Shown here in pieces: positions 11,905 through 22,331 of a DNA stretch of 64,000 bases. Position numbers and translations under genes: made by a program. The notes under the pieces were generated by a model that did no database searches, was not told the origin of the DNA, and saw only the letters and a program-made list of their open reading frames with translations. Location: assembly GCF_002994745.2 (NCBI RefSeq), contig NC_037092.1, forward strand, positions 3,028,501 to 3,092,500, read 5' to 3'. The stretch's first letter is position 1; the number at the start of each line of letters is the position of its first letter. The stretch comes from Rosa chinensis (Eukaryota > Streptophyta > Magnoliopsida > Rosales > Rosaceae).

Positions 11905-12120
11905 GTTTGGGAAATTTGCCTCCATGTGGGCCCCACCTGTGCAGAGTTGGATCGCCACGTCAGCAGCTAAACGGCTGAAATTGACGAAATCATAACGGAT
12001 AACGGATGGACCTATTGGACGAGAAATGATAGTGTGGGGGTGTTTTTGATGAAATTGAAAGTCGAGGGACTGAATTGATGTTGGACCTAAACCACAAGGT
12101 ACTAAACAGTATTTAGCCCT
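11905..12120 (-). repeat. MULE right terminal inverted repeat
   Basis: Reverse complement matches 1448-1662 over about 200 bp. Its outer tip in reverse complement reads AGGGCTAAATACTGTTTAG. Confidence 0.9.
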
Positions 12121-12129
12121 TAATTTTAA
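12121..12129. repeat. 9-bp target site duplication, right copy
   Basis: Exact copy of TAATTTTAA found at 1439-1447. Confidence 0.85.
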
Positions 12130-12304
12130 GGGTCCTTGCCCAAAAGCACCAAAATGAGCCAAATTTTTCCCATTTACCCCAGCAACAGATTTTTATTCTC
12201 ACTAACCCAATTCAGAGTACAATGACAAATATACCCTCAGTCTAATTAAACAACTTCATTTTATGCCATTCTCTCATCTCTCTCTCTCTCTCCAGCACAG
12301 CACG

Positions 12305-12308
<4 letters not shown>

Positions 12309-12376
<68 letters not shown>
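12309..12376. repeat. (CT)n microsatellite, about 68 bp
   Basis: Pure CT tract inside the TIR element. Confidence 0.95.
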
Positions 12377-12380
<4 letters not shown>

Positions 12381-12579
12381 ATCCCGTACAGATAACCGGC
12401 CATCTTCATAGGAGAAAGTTTCACGGCGACATGGAGAACTATTCTTCCCGGACGACGACTTATTCAATCTCGGAGGCGACGCAAAAAACCCATGGCTCTA
12501 CACTGTTCGACGTTGTCCGATTTGGACCGGACGATTTACAAAACGGCAGCTGGTGAAATTTTTAGCAAATTCAGGTGGG

Positions 12580-12668
12580 CGGTAGCTGGTGACCGGATTC
12601 TGGCAGCCGGTGACAGGAATCCAGCGACCGGTGACGGACTTCGGCGGCCGGTGACGGGGCTCCGGCGA
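12580..12668. repeat. 21-nt GC-rich tandem repeat
   Basis: About four imperfect copies of a unit resembling GGAATCCGGCGACCGGTGACC. The same unit occurs at about 15220-15290. It is much richer in GC than its surroundings. Confidence 0.8.
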
Positions 12669-12949
12669 AGTCTCCTATGATTTCTCTCTCTTCCATTCTC
12701 TCTCTCTCCCTCTCTCTAAGTAACAAAGGGGTGAGGGTAAAATGGTATTAAAAAAAATTAAAAAAAAAAAACTTAATGGGGTATTAGAGAAGACCTCCTT
12801 AGAGTGTTTTGGGTAAGAGGGAATTAAAAAAAACTTAATGGGGTAAGTGAGAAAAAAATCTCTAAAAATGGGGTAAATAGACAAAAACCCTATTTTAATA
12901 GTACTGGAGACAAACTTTTAGATAAAAGAAAACTCTTTTTAATTAAAAA

Positions 12950-13081
12950 TGTAAGTATTTTAATTTCAATAAGTAATCGATAGATTTGACATTATCTATG
13001 TATTTACTTATGTCAAATTTATCGATTTTCAATAATTTTTGGAGCACATACAATGTTTATATGTTGTTTAGTATGTTTATT
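12950..13081 (+). repeat. Partial unit of the ~510-bp tandem array (left of the LINE)
   Basis: Resembles the second half of the units at 14455, 16316 and 16825, sharing words such as ATGTCAAAT, GGAGCACATACAA/GGAACATACAA and TTGTTTAGTATGTTTAT. It continues on the other side of the LINE at 14327. Confidence 0.6.
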
Positions 13082-13216
13082 TATTATTATTATTTTTTTA
13101 AAGGGGTTTGGAACCCAGCCTAACTGGGAGGCTCAGCCCCACGCCCGGTTCCATTTATTATATTACTAGTAAAATTTTGCATCGAGGGGGACATAAAACC
13201 TGAACCTCCAGCTACA

Positions 13217-13783
13217 TTAGATACGTACGTTACAATAATCCTCGTAGAGAACGTCCTGAATAATAGCAGGAGTCTCCCTAAACCAAACATCATCAATCAA
13301 GCCAACACTAGCAAGGTGCGCTAATCTATCAGCTACACCATTTGCTTCTCTATAGATGTGACAAATGTTGACTGACTGAAAAGCAGACATATATGCTCTA
13401 CAATCATCCAACACACGTCCCACCACCGACATATCTTCCTCACCTCGTTTCAGGGTAGCAACCAAAAGGATAGAATCGCTTCCAATGTCTACTTCTGTCC
13501 AACCTTGGTGGATACCAAGTAAGAGACCTGCTCCACATGCTTCAATCTCCATATTTAATGCTGAGAGAACATGCACAACATGCCTAGCTAAAGCTGCGAC
13601 CCCCACACCTTGATCATTTCTCACTACTACCCCAATACCACCGGAACCATCTTCCCTTCGAAAGGCTCCATCAATATTAATTTTGAGTCTCCTACTTGGT
13701 AGGCACTCCCAATTCGTCACCCGCCTCTTCTGCTTCACACTAGGCTTGCAGTGATACTTCTGAAATTCATTCAAATACTGCAC
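13217..13783 (-). pseudogene. LINE ORF2 RNase H domain
   Basis: 188 codons with the plant LINE RNase H signature: KINIDGAFRREDGSGGIGVVV (first catalytic Asp), EIEACGAGLLLG (catalytic Glu), IGSDSILLV (second Asp) and CHIYREANGVADRLAHLAS (third Asp). All four acidic residues are visible, so this part is well kept. The domain would remove RNA from the RNA/DNA hybrid. It is separated by a TAG stop near 13825 from the upstream zinc-binding region. Confidence 0.85.
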
Positions 13784-13825
13784 TGACCATTGAGCCGCAA
13801 ATGAAGGTTTGAAAACAGCCCCATT

Positions 13826-14326
13826 CTACACCACTTTATTTCTCTCGTTCCATAAGGCATACAATGCCATGAAGAAAGTATAAATCTGTTCACCACCCAA
13901 CTCATCCATAATATTCATTACCCAATCCTTCACGTTAAATGCATGGTAGTCCTTGGTATTCAACTTAAGAGGTCCCACATACCAGAACCAATCAACATGC
14001 ACACAATCCCTAAAAACATGCAAGGTAGTTTCATATGTAGCAGAACAAAAAACACACCTGGGATTGGGAATTTGAACTCGTCGATCCATCAAAGCAGTGC
14101 GTGTGGGTACAATCCCACTCAATAACTTCCAGATAAACACTTTAACCTTTGCTTACACATTAGCCCTCCAGACGGTCGACCAGTAAGCCCCCAATAATCC
14201 TCCGACCTTCGAACAAGATGTAGAGGCATGGTTGTCCTTCACAAACTCCTGTCTCCATATATAATATCCACTTTTAACATTGTAGACACCTTTAGAGTCG
14301 TAATGCCAGATTAACTGGTCCTCAGG
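13826..14326 (-). pseudogene. LINE ORF2 zinc-binding (zf-RVT-like) region
   Basis: Two frames, 13826-14140 and 14153-14326, joined in the same reading with a stop near 14153. Features: LIWHYDSKGVYNVKSGYY, then VFIWKLLSGIVPTR, then RRVQIPNPRCVFC and TTLHVFRDC. This is the standard C-x-x-C...H...C region that follows reverse transcriptase in plant LINEs. The reverse transcriptase itself is absent because of 5' truncation. Confidence 0.85.
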
Positions 14327-14969
14327 TTGTTTGGTATGTTTATTGGTTGTGGGAAAAAATATACCTTCCAAAATGAACAAGATGAAGGAAATAGAATTCG
14401 GCAAATTCGACCGTTGGATTGATCAAGGTGGGGAAATATGGCTATGATAAAAAATTTACATGTTTTCGTCATCGTTTAGGTCTCGATCCACTTGATCAAC
14501 CCTAAACTCTAAATACCCGTCAAATTAAAACACCCGTAACCGCTCCCTAGCAACTTCTTTTCTAGATCTGTCAGCACTCACACTCTCATGAGGACGAGGC
14601 GTATAAACCTATATAAAAAATTTGGGGCATTTAGGTCCCTATGATTCAACTTCCCTTAGGGGAGCATAAGCACATAGTGAGTTGACTCCTTTGACCAAAA
14701 TGAAAACGAAGGCCGATCAAGTTGATTTTTTTTATATGGTACCTATTAATACGAGTTAAATGCATGGAGAATGTCAAATCTACCAATTTCCAATTTTAGT
14801 TATTTGGAACATACAAAATTCTTATATGCCTACTAATGTTGTTTAGCATTTTTATTGGTTGTAGGGAAAAGTATACCTTTCAAAATGAACAAGGTGGAGA
14901 AAATTGAATTCGGCAAATTCGGCCATTGGATGTGAACAAGGTGGGGAAGTATGGCTATGATAAAAAATA
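14327..14969 (+). repeat. ~510-bp tandem repeat, unit 1 plus the tail of the previous unit
   Basis: Position 14455 (TTTACATGTTTTCGTCATCG) starts a unit of about 510 bp ending near 14969, where a TIR element interrupts. Internal landmarks recur in later units: GGAGCATAAGCACATAGTGA, GGTACCTATTAATAC and TAGGGAAAAGTATAC. No coding capacity is visible. Confidence 0.8.
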
Positions 14970-15199
14970 AGGGAAATGATCATTTACCCAATTTCAGCTT
15001 AAAAATTACCCACTTGCTCCACTAACAGTTTTTTAACCCGTTTACCCAAAACACTCTAAGAGATTATTTCCCTAATACCCAATTAATTCTTTTTTATTCT
15101 TTTTTATTTATTTTTGGGACTTTTTTGCCCTCTCCTTCTTTCTCACTTAGAGGGAGAAGTCATCCTCCACCTTGCCGGACTCCGGTGACCAGTGGCCTG

Positions 15200-15325
15200 C
15201 TGCTGACTAGTGTGATGGGAATCCGGCGACCGGTGACCGGAATCCGGCGCCCAGTGACAGGAATCTGGCGAGAGGTGAACGGACTCCCGAATCCGACTCC
15301 CGGTTTGGTGACCGGATTCCGGCGT
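15200..15325. repeat. 21-nt GC-rich tandem repeat
   Basis: At least three to four imperfect units of GGAATCCGGCGACCGGTGACC type, the same unit as at 12580-12668. In one frame it reads as a 7-residue repeat (GIRRPVT), but no gene is supported. Confidence 0.8.
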
Positions 15326-16093
15326 CTGATTTTATTACCCCCCAATAATACCCAGTAATCATATTATTACCCCCCAAGAATCATATTATTGCTCCCCAAT
15401 AAACATATTATTGCTCCCCAATAACAAGAGTATTAGGGATCAATAATTAGTGAAAAATGAAAATATTTATAATTTTGAAAGTTTTTGTAGGTTTATCCAA
15501 ATAACTAATCTTATTATTGCCCCGTAATAATCTTATTATTGTCAATAATAATTTTACTGCCCCCTAATAATTATATTATTGACCCGCAATACACATGCAT
15601 AACTCCTCGATAAAACCTTTTTTTTCCTTTCTTCTTTCCTCTTTCCTTAGACATGTATAAGCCTTATGCTAAATTTACCCCCAAAAAAAAAAAATTCCAA
15701 CAGAACGATGCGTCTGAGCGACGTTGAAGCGTCAACGTCCGAGCAAAGCCCAAACTTGAAGAACGACGCCTTCTGAGCGACGTTGAAATGTCAACATCCG
15801 AGAACTTGGAGAACGACGCTCTGAGAACTTGAAGCCCAGACCCGAACTTGGAGAACGACGTCGTTTGAGCGATGTTGAAGCATCCGAGCGAAGCCCAGAC
15901 TCGAACTTGGAGCGTGGAGCTTCGAAGCGTCGCCTCTGTCCAGATTGCCTCTGTCTGGGAAAGGAAAGCCGCAAGGGAAAAGCAGCGTAGTCGGCGTCAC
16001 TCAGCCTCACCGTGTTATTGCCGCCGTCTCCGTCGCCATCAGGATCCGAACCTGCGCCGCCAAAATTGATGGGGATGTTCCTCGCCGGAAAGA

Positions 16094-16097
<4 letters not shown>

Positions 16098-16137
<40 letters not shown>
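16098..16137. repeat. (GA)n microsatellite
   Basis: About 40 bp of GA repeats near the right end of the TIR element. Confidence 0.95.
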
Positions 16138-16139
<2 letters not shown>

Positions 16140-16315
16140 TGCAGCTGCAGAGAGAGATAGAGGAGAGAGAGTAACCTGTAACTTTTTAATTAGTTGAAGG
16201 TTGAAATTGTCATTTAACACTGAATTGGGTAAATGAGGTTAAAAAACCTTTAGTAGAGCAAGTGGACAATTTTGAAATTGAAATTAGGTGAGTGGTCACG
16301 GCCCCTAAAAAAATA

Positions 16316-16824
16316 TACATGTTTTTGTCATCGTTTTAGCCTTAATCCTCGTGGTCAACCCTAAACTCGAAATACTCATCAAAGTAAAATGCTTGTAACC
16401 ATACCCTTACAGCTTCTTTTCTTGATCCGTTAGCGCTCACACTCTCGTGGGGAGGAGGTATATCAACGTATGTAAAAATTTCGGGACGTTTAAGTCCCTG
16501 TGATTCGGCTCCTCTTAGGGGAGCATAAGCACATAGTGAGTTGACTCATTTGACCAATATGAAAACGAAGGCTGATCAGGTTGATTTTTTTATATGGTAC
16601 CTATTAATACACGTTAAATACATGGAGAATGTCAAATCTATCAATTTCCAATTTTAGTTATTTGGAACATACAAAATTCTTACATGCCTACTAATGTTGT
16701 CTAGCATGTTTATTGGTTGTAGGGAAAAGTATACATTTCAAATGAACAAGGTGGAAGAAATGGAATTTCGCAAATTCGACCGTTGGATGTGAACAAGGCG
16801 GGGAAATATGGCTATGAAAAAAAA
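16316..16824 (+). repeat. ~510-bp tandem repeat, unit 2 (uninterrupted)
   Basis: Full unit running from TACATGTTTTTGTCATCG to the next TACATGCTTTTGTCATCG. It aligns along its length to unit 1 with scattered substitutions and serves as an empty-site reference for the neighbouring insertions. Confidence 0.85.
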
Positions 16825-17119
16825 TTTACATGCTTTTGTCATCGTTTCAGCCTTAATCCACGTGGTCAACCATAAACTCTAAATAGCCATCAAAGCGAAA
16901 CGCTTGTAACCATGCCCTCACAGCTTCTTTTCTTATCCGTCAGCGCTCACACTCTCGTGGGGACGAAGTGTATCAACTTATGCAAAAAAGTCGGGACATT
17001 TATCTATCTGTGATTCGGCTCCTCTTAGGGAAGCATGATCGTGTATTGGGTTGACCTTTTTGACCAATATGAAAACAAAGGCCGACAAGGTCAATTTTTT
17101 TAATATAGTACGTTTTAAT
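16825..17119 (+). repeat. ~510-bp tandem repeat, unit 3, left part
   Basis: Continues unit 2 in register and is broken at TTTTAAT by the CACTA element. The rest of the unit resumes at 22060 (AATACGTGTTAAAT) and runs to about 22250. Confidence 0.85.
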
Positions 17120-17139
17120 CACTACACCAAAAACATCCT

Positions 17140-17570
17140 TTTACCGCCCACAATGTGCGCCGTAAATACCCTTTTACAGCTTACAAAAGTAGGCTGTAAA
17201 TGCCGGAGCCGTAAAAGACATTCCTCTTTAACGGCGTGCATAAGAAGGTCGTAATTGTGCATCCATGCAGGCCGTAAAAGACATTCCTCAATAATCCAAT
17301 TTGATTTGTGGGATGTTTGCACGCTGTGAATGTGAAGAAAGCATGCCGTAAATGACTCTCTGACCACTTATTTACGGTGCACTAGGCATGCCGTAAAAGA
17401 CTTTATTCACGGCCTACGACGAACGCCGTAAAAGACTGTTTTTATGGCACACTTTTGCATGCCGTAAAAGAAGTAATTGCCCAATTTTTTAAGGCCCAAT
17501 TTGCACGCTGTAAAAAGATTTTCTGTCAATTTTTATATGTCATTCACGACGCACATAACCTGCCATAAAA
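17140..17570. repeat. CACTA-1 left subterminal repeat array
   Basis: Around ten dispersed copies in both orientations of GCATGCCGTAAAAGAC or its complement. In characterised CACTA elements such motifs bind the accessory transposase. The same core (GCCGTAAA) is present in CACTA-2. Confidence 0.85.
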
Positions 17571-20500
17571 GTCTTTGTGGCAAAGAGGTTTCCTGGCTGC
17601 TCATAATCCAAAAAATGATCAACTAACAAAATGACTTGAGCAAAAATAATATTAACCTCAACGTACAGGTGAAACAGCATATATATCATAGATAATAGAA
17701 AGGGTTTTAACAAACTTTTTATATACAATCTGCTACAGACCAAGTACAATTTCTAGCAAACTTTAGTTTAAACTTATGTTAAGAATATAGCATATTACAA
17801 AATATACTACATCATCTTTTAAACATTTAACTATCCAAATGCAGATTCTCTCAATTGACCATCACTTTGAGCACTTTATCATCAGTAGGGCATGTTAATA
17901 GAAACCTCAAAAAGTGGAAGTCCCTCAAAAACTCGAAGTCCCTGTTATAAATGTAAAGCACAGTTAATAATAAATGAAAGCAAGTACTCAGCAAACTATC
18001 TAATAGCAGATGACCATCTGAGTTAAACATACATATGAAGATGTCAATTTTCCTGTAACAGTAACAAGTTCAATTATCCAATACTTCACAACAACTTTTC
18101 TGAAAACAATCAATGACATAAAAACACAAAATAGACAACAAACACTAAAGGAGAGAGTATCCATAGTGCTTTTCCATTCCTCCAAACACACCAAAAGTAA
18201 AACCCCGGCTCTCAACTCAGGCAAGGAAATATGAACTCTGTAAAATAGAACCTGTATATAAACCCAAAATCTAGCAAAAAAAGTGCAGCTCTTTCAGACT
18301 TTCCAACAATGCAATGAAATCTGATGCTAAATGAAAACTCAGATAATTTAAAATGAAACTAAGAAGTAAGAACCAGAAAATCAAAGAGAACAAAAGTAAC
18401 CTTATATCTGCATATAGATATGGAAGAAAAGGAGATGACGGAATAAATTACCTCAAAGTTTCAATACTAGCTAAACCAGATTGATGTACTTGATAGGCCA
18501 TGCAATTGTACTTCCTTGAGCCATACTTAGCGTTCTAAACTCTCTCGTTGGTCGATACAAAGCTATATCCTCCAAAACATCAAGAACCCAAACTTTCCAA
18601 CAAAGCTATATCATTAACATTAAAAAGAAATAACCCTGGGAAATCTTTAGTCCCTAGTCTATACCAAAGCAGTCATCATACCCTCAAAAAAAGTTTACAA
18701 AGCTTGAACATTCAATCTTAAACATCTCTGACAATGTAAGAAAAAAGTGGTCGACAATGTAAGAAAAAAAGTGGTCACCAATTGGGAAAAAGAATTACCT
18801 TGCTCTGGAGGATAAGCCATCAAACAGATGTGAGCAGGTGTCAAAGATTCTAGATTGGTAGTGGCTTCTCACTCTAAACATATAGGAGTACAAATAAGAA
18901 AGGTGCTGAAATTACATATATTTAATCAGAAATATGAAAAAAGGATATGCTCAATTCATGGGAATTTTTGCAGCATGGCTAGTTTCAACATTGAATGTTT
19001 TGGAACAACTTGGAGGCTGTAGCGTTTTCCGATCACTTTCATTAGGACTCCCATCATCATCGACATTACAATTTCCAGTATTTCTAAATAAATAAATAAA
19101 TAAAAGAGTATATCAAAATTTAAGGAAGGCAAAAGATGCAGGTACTAAATACGTTACACCCTTCCTCATACCTGTTGGATGGCGCATCCTCCAGAAGCCC
19201 AAATCTTAAAACATCAACTAGACAAAAAACCCAATTCTACCTATCAACAACTCATCTGAATAAATTTTTGTTTTAATTATCATGATTATTTTATATTGTC
19301 CATCTTTTTTATATGGTTCAAGGCACAACAGTCAGAATTACTCAACTATTTATACAACAGTAAGAATTCTCAACTATTTCTCAAATAAGGAGCTGCTTCT
19401 TGCTTTGCTTCTCATTACATTTTTCATTTTCCTCTTACCCATACCACCCCAAATCAAAACTTTACTCAGTGGAACTTTCTCCAATCTTTCAGACTTGTTA
19501 AATGAAAGGCTGCTGCTAGCACATACCAGTTTCGCAGATAAAAAGCCGCTGCTAGTACATTCTTGTATCTTTACATTGTGATCCAGAGTTGGTACCTGCG
19601 AATAATCAATCAAAATATTTAAACAGCTTGACCCTATTTGCAAAAGTGCAGAAAAATTTAATTTGGGGCAAAATTCAAGAAACTACTTTCAAGAAACTCA
19701 AAGTAGTTTCTTTAAGCAATTCTATTTCGATGGGTTCAATCATAGTAACTGAAAGTATTTTCTTTGTATTTTTAGCACTTGCCTATTTCCATGTATTCTT
19801 TAGCTGAAAATATATAAAATTATATTTCTTGACAGCATTAGAGTAACGGATCAAACCTACATTTTAAATTTCTAGACAGCTTCTCTTCTATCTTAGCAGG
19901 TATTTATGATAAGAATCTTTGACTCTATTGATCCAGACCCCTATGATTAAAAGTGTTTAATATTTTTCTTATAGTCATATGGATGAAATGGTTATCTAAA
20001 CAAACTAACAAAGTAGAGAACGGTTCAGAAGATTTTGACAATCTCTATGGACAAAGCAACTCAATGGAGCTCAAGCTCAAGTTTATTACCAATCTCTATG
20101 GCATTAATTGAAAATCCAAGGGATGCGAAATTACAATGAAAATGCTCAGACAAAATCTGTCATGTAAAATTTTGAAATAGCAAGACAGTAGCAAGAGCAA
20201 TCTTAGTCAATGACCATTAATTCTAGAATTGTCCAATTACACATGAAAACAAACAACAAAACTTAAACACAGATTATGAAATATAATCAGAAAACAAAAA
20301 CTGGAAATCAAATAATAACCTTATAGAGAATGGTCGCCTATCGGGTTGAGAATGGACTATGATTTAAAGCCGGATCATAGTCCTTATCCCAAAAGAGGCA
20401 CCAAGAAGACAAAATTTGCTCCTCAAACTTTTGGCTATCCGAACAATGATATTGCTGCTCTTCATCCTCTTCTTCATCCCCTGATTATTAGGAATAAGCA

Positions 20501-21650
20501 AGGCCCTGGTGTATCGTCTCTAAGTCCACCACAATCTTGAACCCCTCCTCTTCTCTTTCCCACCCCAGCAACCTACGATGACATCAAATCAAAATTGAAA
20601 ATCTCAAATCCGGCAAATAAGTTTAGGAAACCAAACCTGTCCTACTCGTTTTCAGTCCAACCTCTCTATCTCAGAGCCTGATCGATGCTATTAACTGCCA
20701 TCAAAACCTAAATATCAAGGTTTCTGGGAGAGTTCTGTCTACCTGATTTCAATTACAAACATGATTAGCAAACATAGGAAATCTTCCAGTTACAGTAAAA
20801 TCATCTGAAACTCTGTGGCTATCCTGTTTACTCAACATATGATCCTGACATGCACAGTCCAGAAGTTCCAAGAACACTCACCTTCAATGATATATAAATG
20901 GAGCATATATAAATCCAAGTCTCAAATGTCTTCTTGAATAATAACATCAGGGTATAAAAACAAAAAAGAAAACCTAGAAAAAATCAAAGTCACACCCAAT
21001 AAAACAAACAAAAATAATGGATTCTTGAAATTGCTTAGCAACGAATTCGCGCTTTTTCAAAAAAAAAAATACCAGCTAAGGAATGCTTTCACATAAAGAT
21101 CAAAACTTTACCACAACCCAAATGAAAAAAGTTACCTTCTTGGCTGGTCGAAGCTTCTTGATCCAAGCAAATTGGCTTCTGATTGAGGAAAGAGTTGAAA
21201 GGAAAGATCTTTGGAAGAGTAATAGGTGGCTTTCTGTAACTGAAGCTTGGTGGCCTTTTCTGGTAGCCAAGATAGCAAATGAGCAAGACAAGGCCAAAGT
21301 TCTCAACTTTCTCCAAATGGGTTTCAGAAACTTCAAGACCCGGATTCCGGTGGCCCGAATATCCCAGAGCGGTGATCACTTCAATGTTCTTTAATTTAGA
21401 GCTCAATCGATCCACGGAATCTCGATGATAGGGGCAGAAAACGTGGTGGTGGTGGGAGGTGGCCGGCGACTCGGCAGTGGAGCAAATCCACTGAACGGCG
21501 ACTCGGCGATGGGAAGAGACGTGGAGGGAAGAGATGGAAAACTAAGGTCCGTCGGGGAGAGAGAAAAGTTTTGTTTTATGAAATGAAAAATAAATACAAT
21601 TAGAAAGTGTAGAGGAAAAAGATGGAGGGAAATAAAAATTTTGGTGAAAA
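17571..21650. other. CACTA-1 interior, no gene recognised
   Basis: AT-rich DNA with several short coding-like islands, mainly on the minus strand (for example 19374-19643, 20350-20540 and 21089-21415). The last has a plausible 5'-leader-like pyrimidine-rich stretch next to it (21420-21600, minus strand). The islands look like exons of one or more captured host genes, but I do not recognise the family. Confidence 0.4.
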
Positions 21651-21654
21651 TTTC

Positions 21655-22045
21655 GCGCCTTTTACTTTTACGGCACACATTAATGCATGCTGTAAAACAC
21701 CATATTAAAAACCACATTAAGCACACACTTGCAGGCTGTAAAAGACCAAACTACAATAGACATTAACGGCGTGCATTAATGCATGCAGTAAAAGACCAAA
21801 CTAAAATAGACAATAACGGCGTGCATTAATGCATGCCATAAAAGACTAACTAAAGTAGACATTAGACATTAATGACGTGTATTAATGCATGCCATAAAAG
21901 ACCAAACTAAAATAGACATTAACGCACGCCGTAAAAAACCATATCAAAAAGTGTATTAACGGCATGCCGTAAAAGTGCGCCATAAATGTATGTCTATTAC
22001 GGCACGCATTGATGCATGCCGTAAAATGTGCGCGGTAAAAGAGTC
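21655..22045. repeat. CACTA-1 right subterminal repeat array
   Basis: About eight copies of ACGGCGTGCATTAATGCATG and variants, many followed by CCGTAAAAGAC. Each contains a TGCATTAATGCA palindrome. Confidence 0.85.
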
Positions 22046-22059
22046 ATTTTCTTGTAGTG

Positions 22060-22250
22060 AATACGTGTTAAATATATTGGTAATGTCAAATCTATCTTTT
22101 TCCAATTTTGATTTTGCGGATCGCTAGAAATACCTATGTGCCTACTAGTGTTGTATAACTTGTAATTGCTTATATAGTGATGTGGACTTTTTAATAATAA
22201 CAAGAACGAAGAAATTGAATTTTGGCAAACCAACTGTTGGATTAGATGAT
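22060..22250 (+). repeat. ~510-bp tandem repeat, unit 3, right part
   Basis: Resumes unit 3 after CACTA-1. It is more diverged than units 1 and 2, with landmarks AATGTCAAATCTATC, TGCCTACTA and AAATTGAATTTTGGCAAA. Confidence 0.7.
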
Positions 22251-22331
22251 TAAAATGTTTTATATGGTCAACCGATTATACATTTATAACACTATTTATT
22301 AATTACATTCCTCTAAGGACAACCCCCTCAA

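Larger units (their letters stand above)
1448..12120 (+). mobile_element. Mutator-like element (MULE), 10.7 kb, decayed and nested
   Basis: Bounded by imperfect inverted repeats of about 200 bp and by a 9-bp direct duplication (TAATTTTAA). The interior encodes a plus-strand MuDR/MULE transposase with the usual order: N-terminal region, acidic linker, DNA-binding domain, MULE catalytic domain, SWIM finger, CCHC knuckle and Ser/Thr-rich tail. The gene holds several stops and frameshifts and is split near its 3' end by another transposon at 6624-11337. Without that insertion the element would be about 6 kb, a usual size. It is therefore an old autonomous-type copy that can no longer act by itself, although its ends may still be mobilised by a related transposase. 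Confidence 0.9.
12130..12895. mobile_element. TIR element with CT tract and 21-nt minisatellite
   Basis: The ends are imperfect inverted repeats: the left contains CATTTACCCCAG and ATTCTCACTAACCC, the right in reverse complement CTATTTACCCCA and TTCTCACTTACCCC. The right arm also contains, in reverse complement, TTACCCAAAACACTCTAAG, which recurs in the left arm of the element at 14970. Inside are a (CT)n tract and a GC-rich 21-nt repeat also shared with that element. The two look like one family. No transposase and no clean target duplication were found, so boundaries are approximate. Confidence 0.55.
13082..14326 (-). mobile_element. LINE (non-LTR retrotransposon), 5'-truncated
   Basis: Minus-strand element of about 1.25 kb. 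Its A/T-rich tail appears as TTATTATTATT... at 13080-13101 on the plus strand. It carries the C-terminal part of a plant LINE ORF2: reverse-transcriptase-associated zinc-binding region followed by RNase H. An 18-bp duplication, TTGTTTAGTATGTTTATT at 13064-13081 and the same with one A-to-G change at 14327-14344, flanks it. That and the 5' truncation are expected for target-primed reverse transcription. It inserted into a unit of the ~510-bp array. Confidence 0.85.
14970..16306. mobile_element. TIR element (1.3 kb), probably Mutator-type
   Basis: Inverted ends of roughly 130 bp share ACCCACTTGCTCCACTAA/GTCCACTTGCTCTACTAA and GGTTTTTTAACC-type words. The flanks TAAAAAATA (14961-14969) and AAAAAAATA (16307-16315) are a 9-bp duplication with one mismatch. 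The uninterrupted paralogous site at about 16817-16830 (GCTATG followed by an A-run and TTTACATG) confirms the junction. Contents are the 21-nt GC-rich repeat, AT-rich ATTATTRC-type repeats at 15330-15600, and a GA tract. Possible captured coding at 15730-16080 is not recognisable. Confidence 0.75.
17120..22059. mobile_element. CACTA (En/Spm) transposon 1, 4.9 kb, non-autonomous
   Basis: Ends are CACTACACCAAAAACATCC and, in reverse complement, CACTACAAGAAAATGAC. The three-base duplication AAT sits at 17117-17119 and 22060-22062, as expected for CACTA. The empty site is visible in tandem units 1 and 2 (CTATTAATAC...). Both ends carry subterminal arrays of TTACGGC(A/G)TGC and its complement GCATGCCGTAAAAGA. 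No TNP2-type or TNPA-type transposase was recognised, so it would depend on another copy. Confidence 0.9.

Noticed and set aside
12130..12895. A 9-bp target duplication for the TIR element next to the MULE
   Set aside because: Flanks TAATTTTAA and TATTTTAAT match only partly and are AT-rich, so a duplication is not claimed.
17140..17570. Regularly recurring GCCGTAAA motifs, considered as a CRISPR-like array
   Set aside because: Spacing is irregular, orientation is mixed, and they sit directly inside CACTA ends. They are subterminal transposon repeats in a plant genome.
21083..21394. Frame of 103 codons in CACTA-1 considered as a gene
   Set aside because: Overlapping frames on both strands are open here, and splice-like and leader-like signals favour the minus strand. 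No recognisable family on either.
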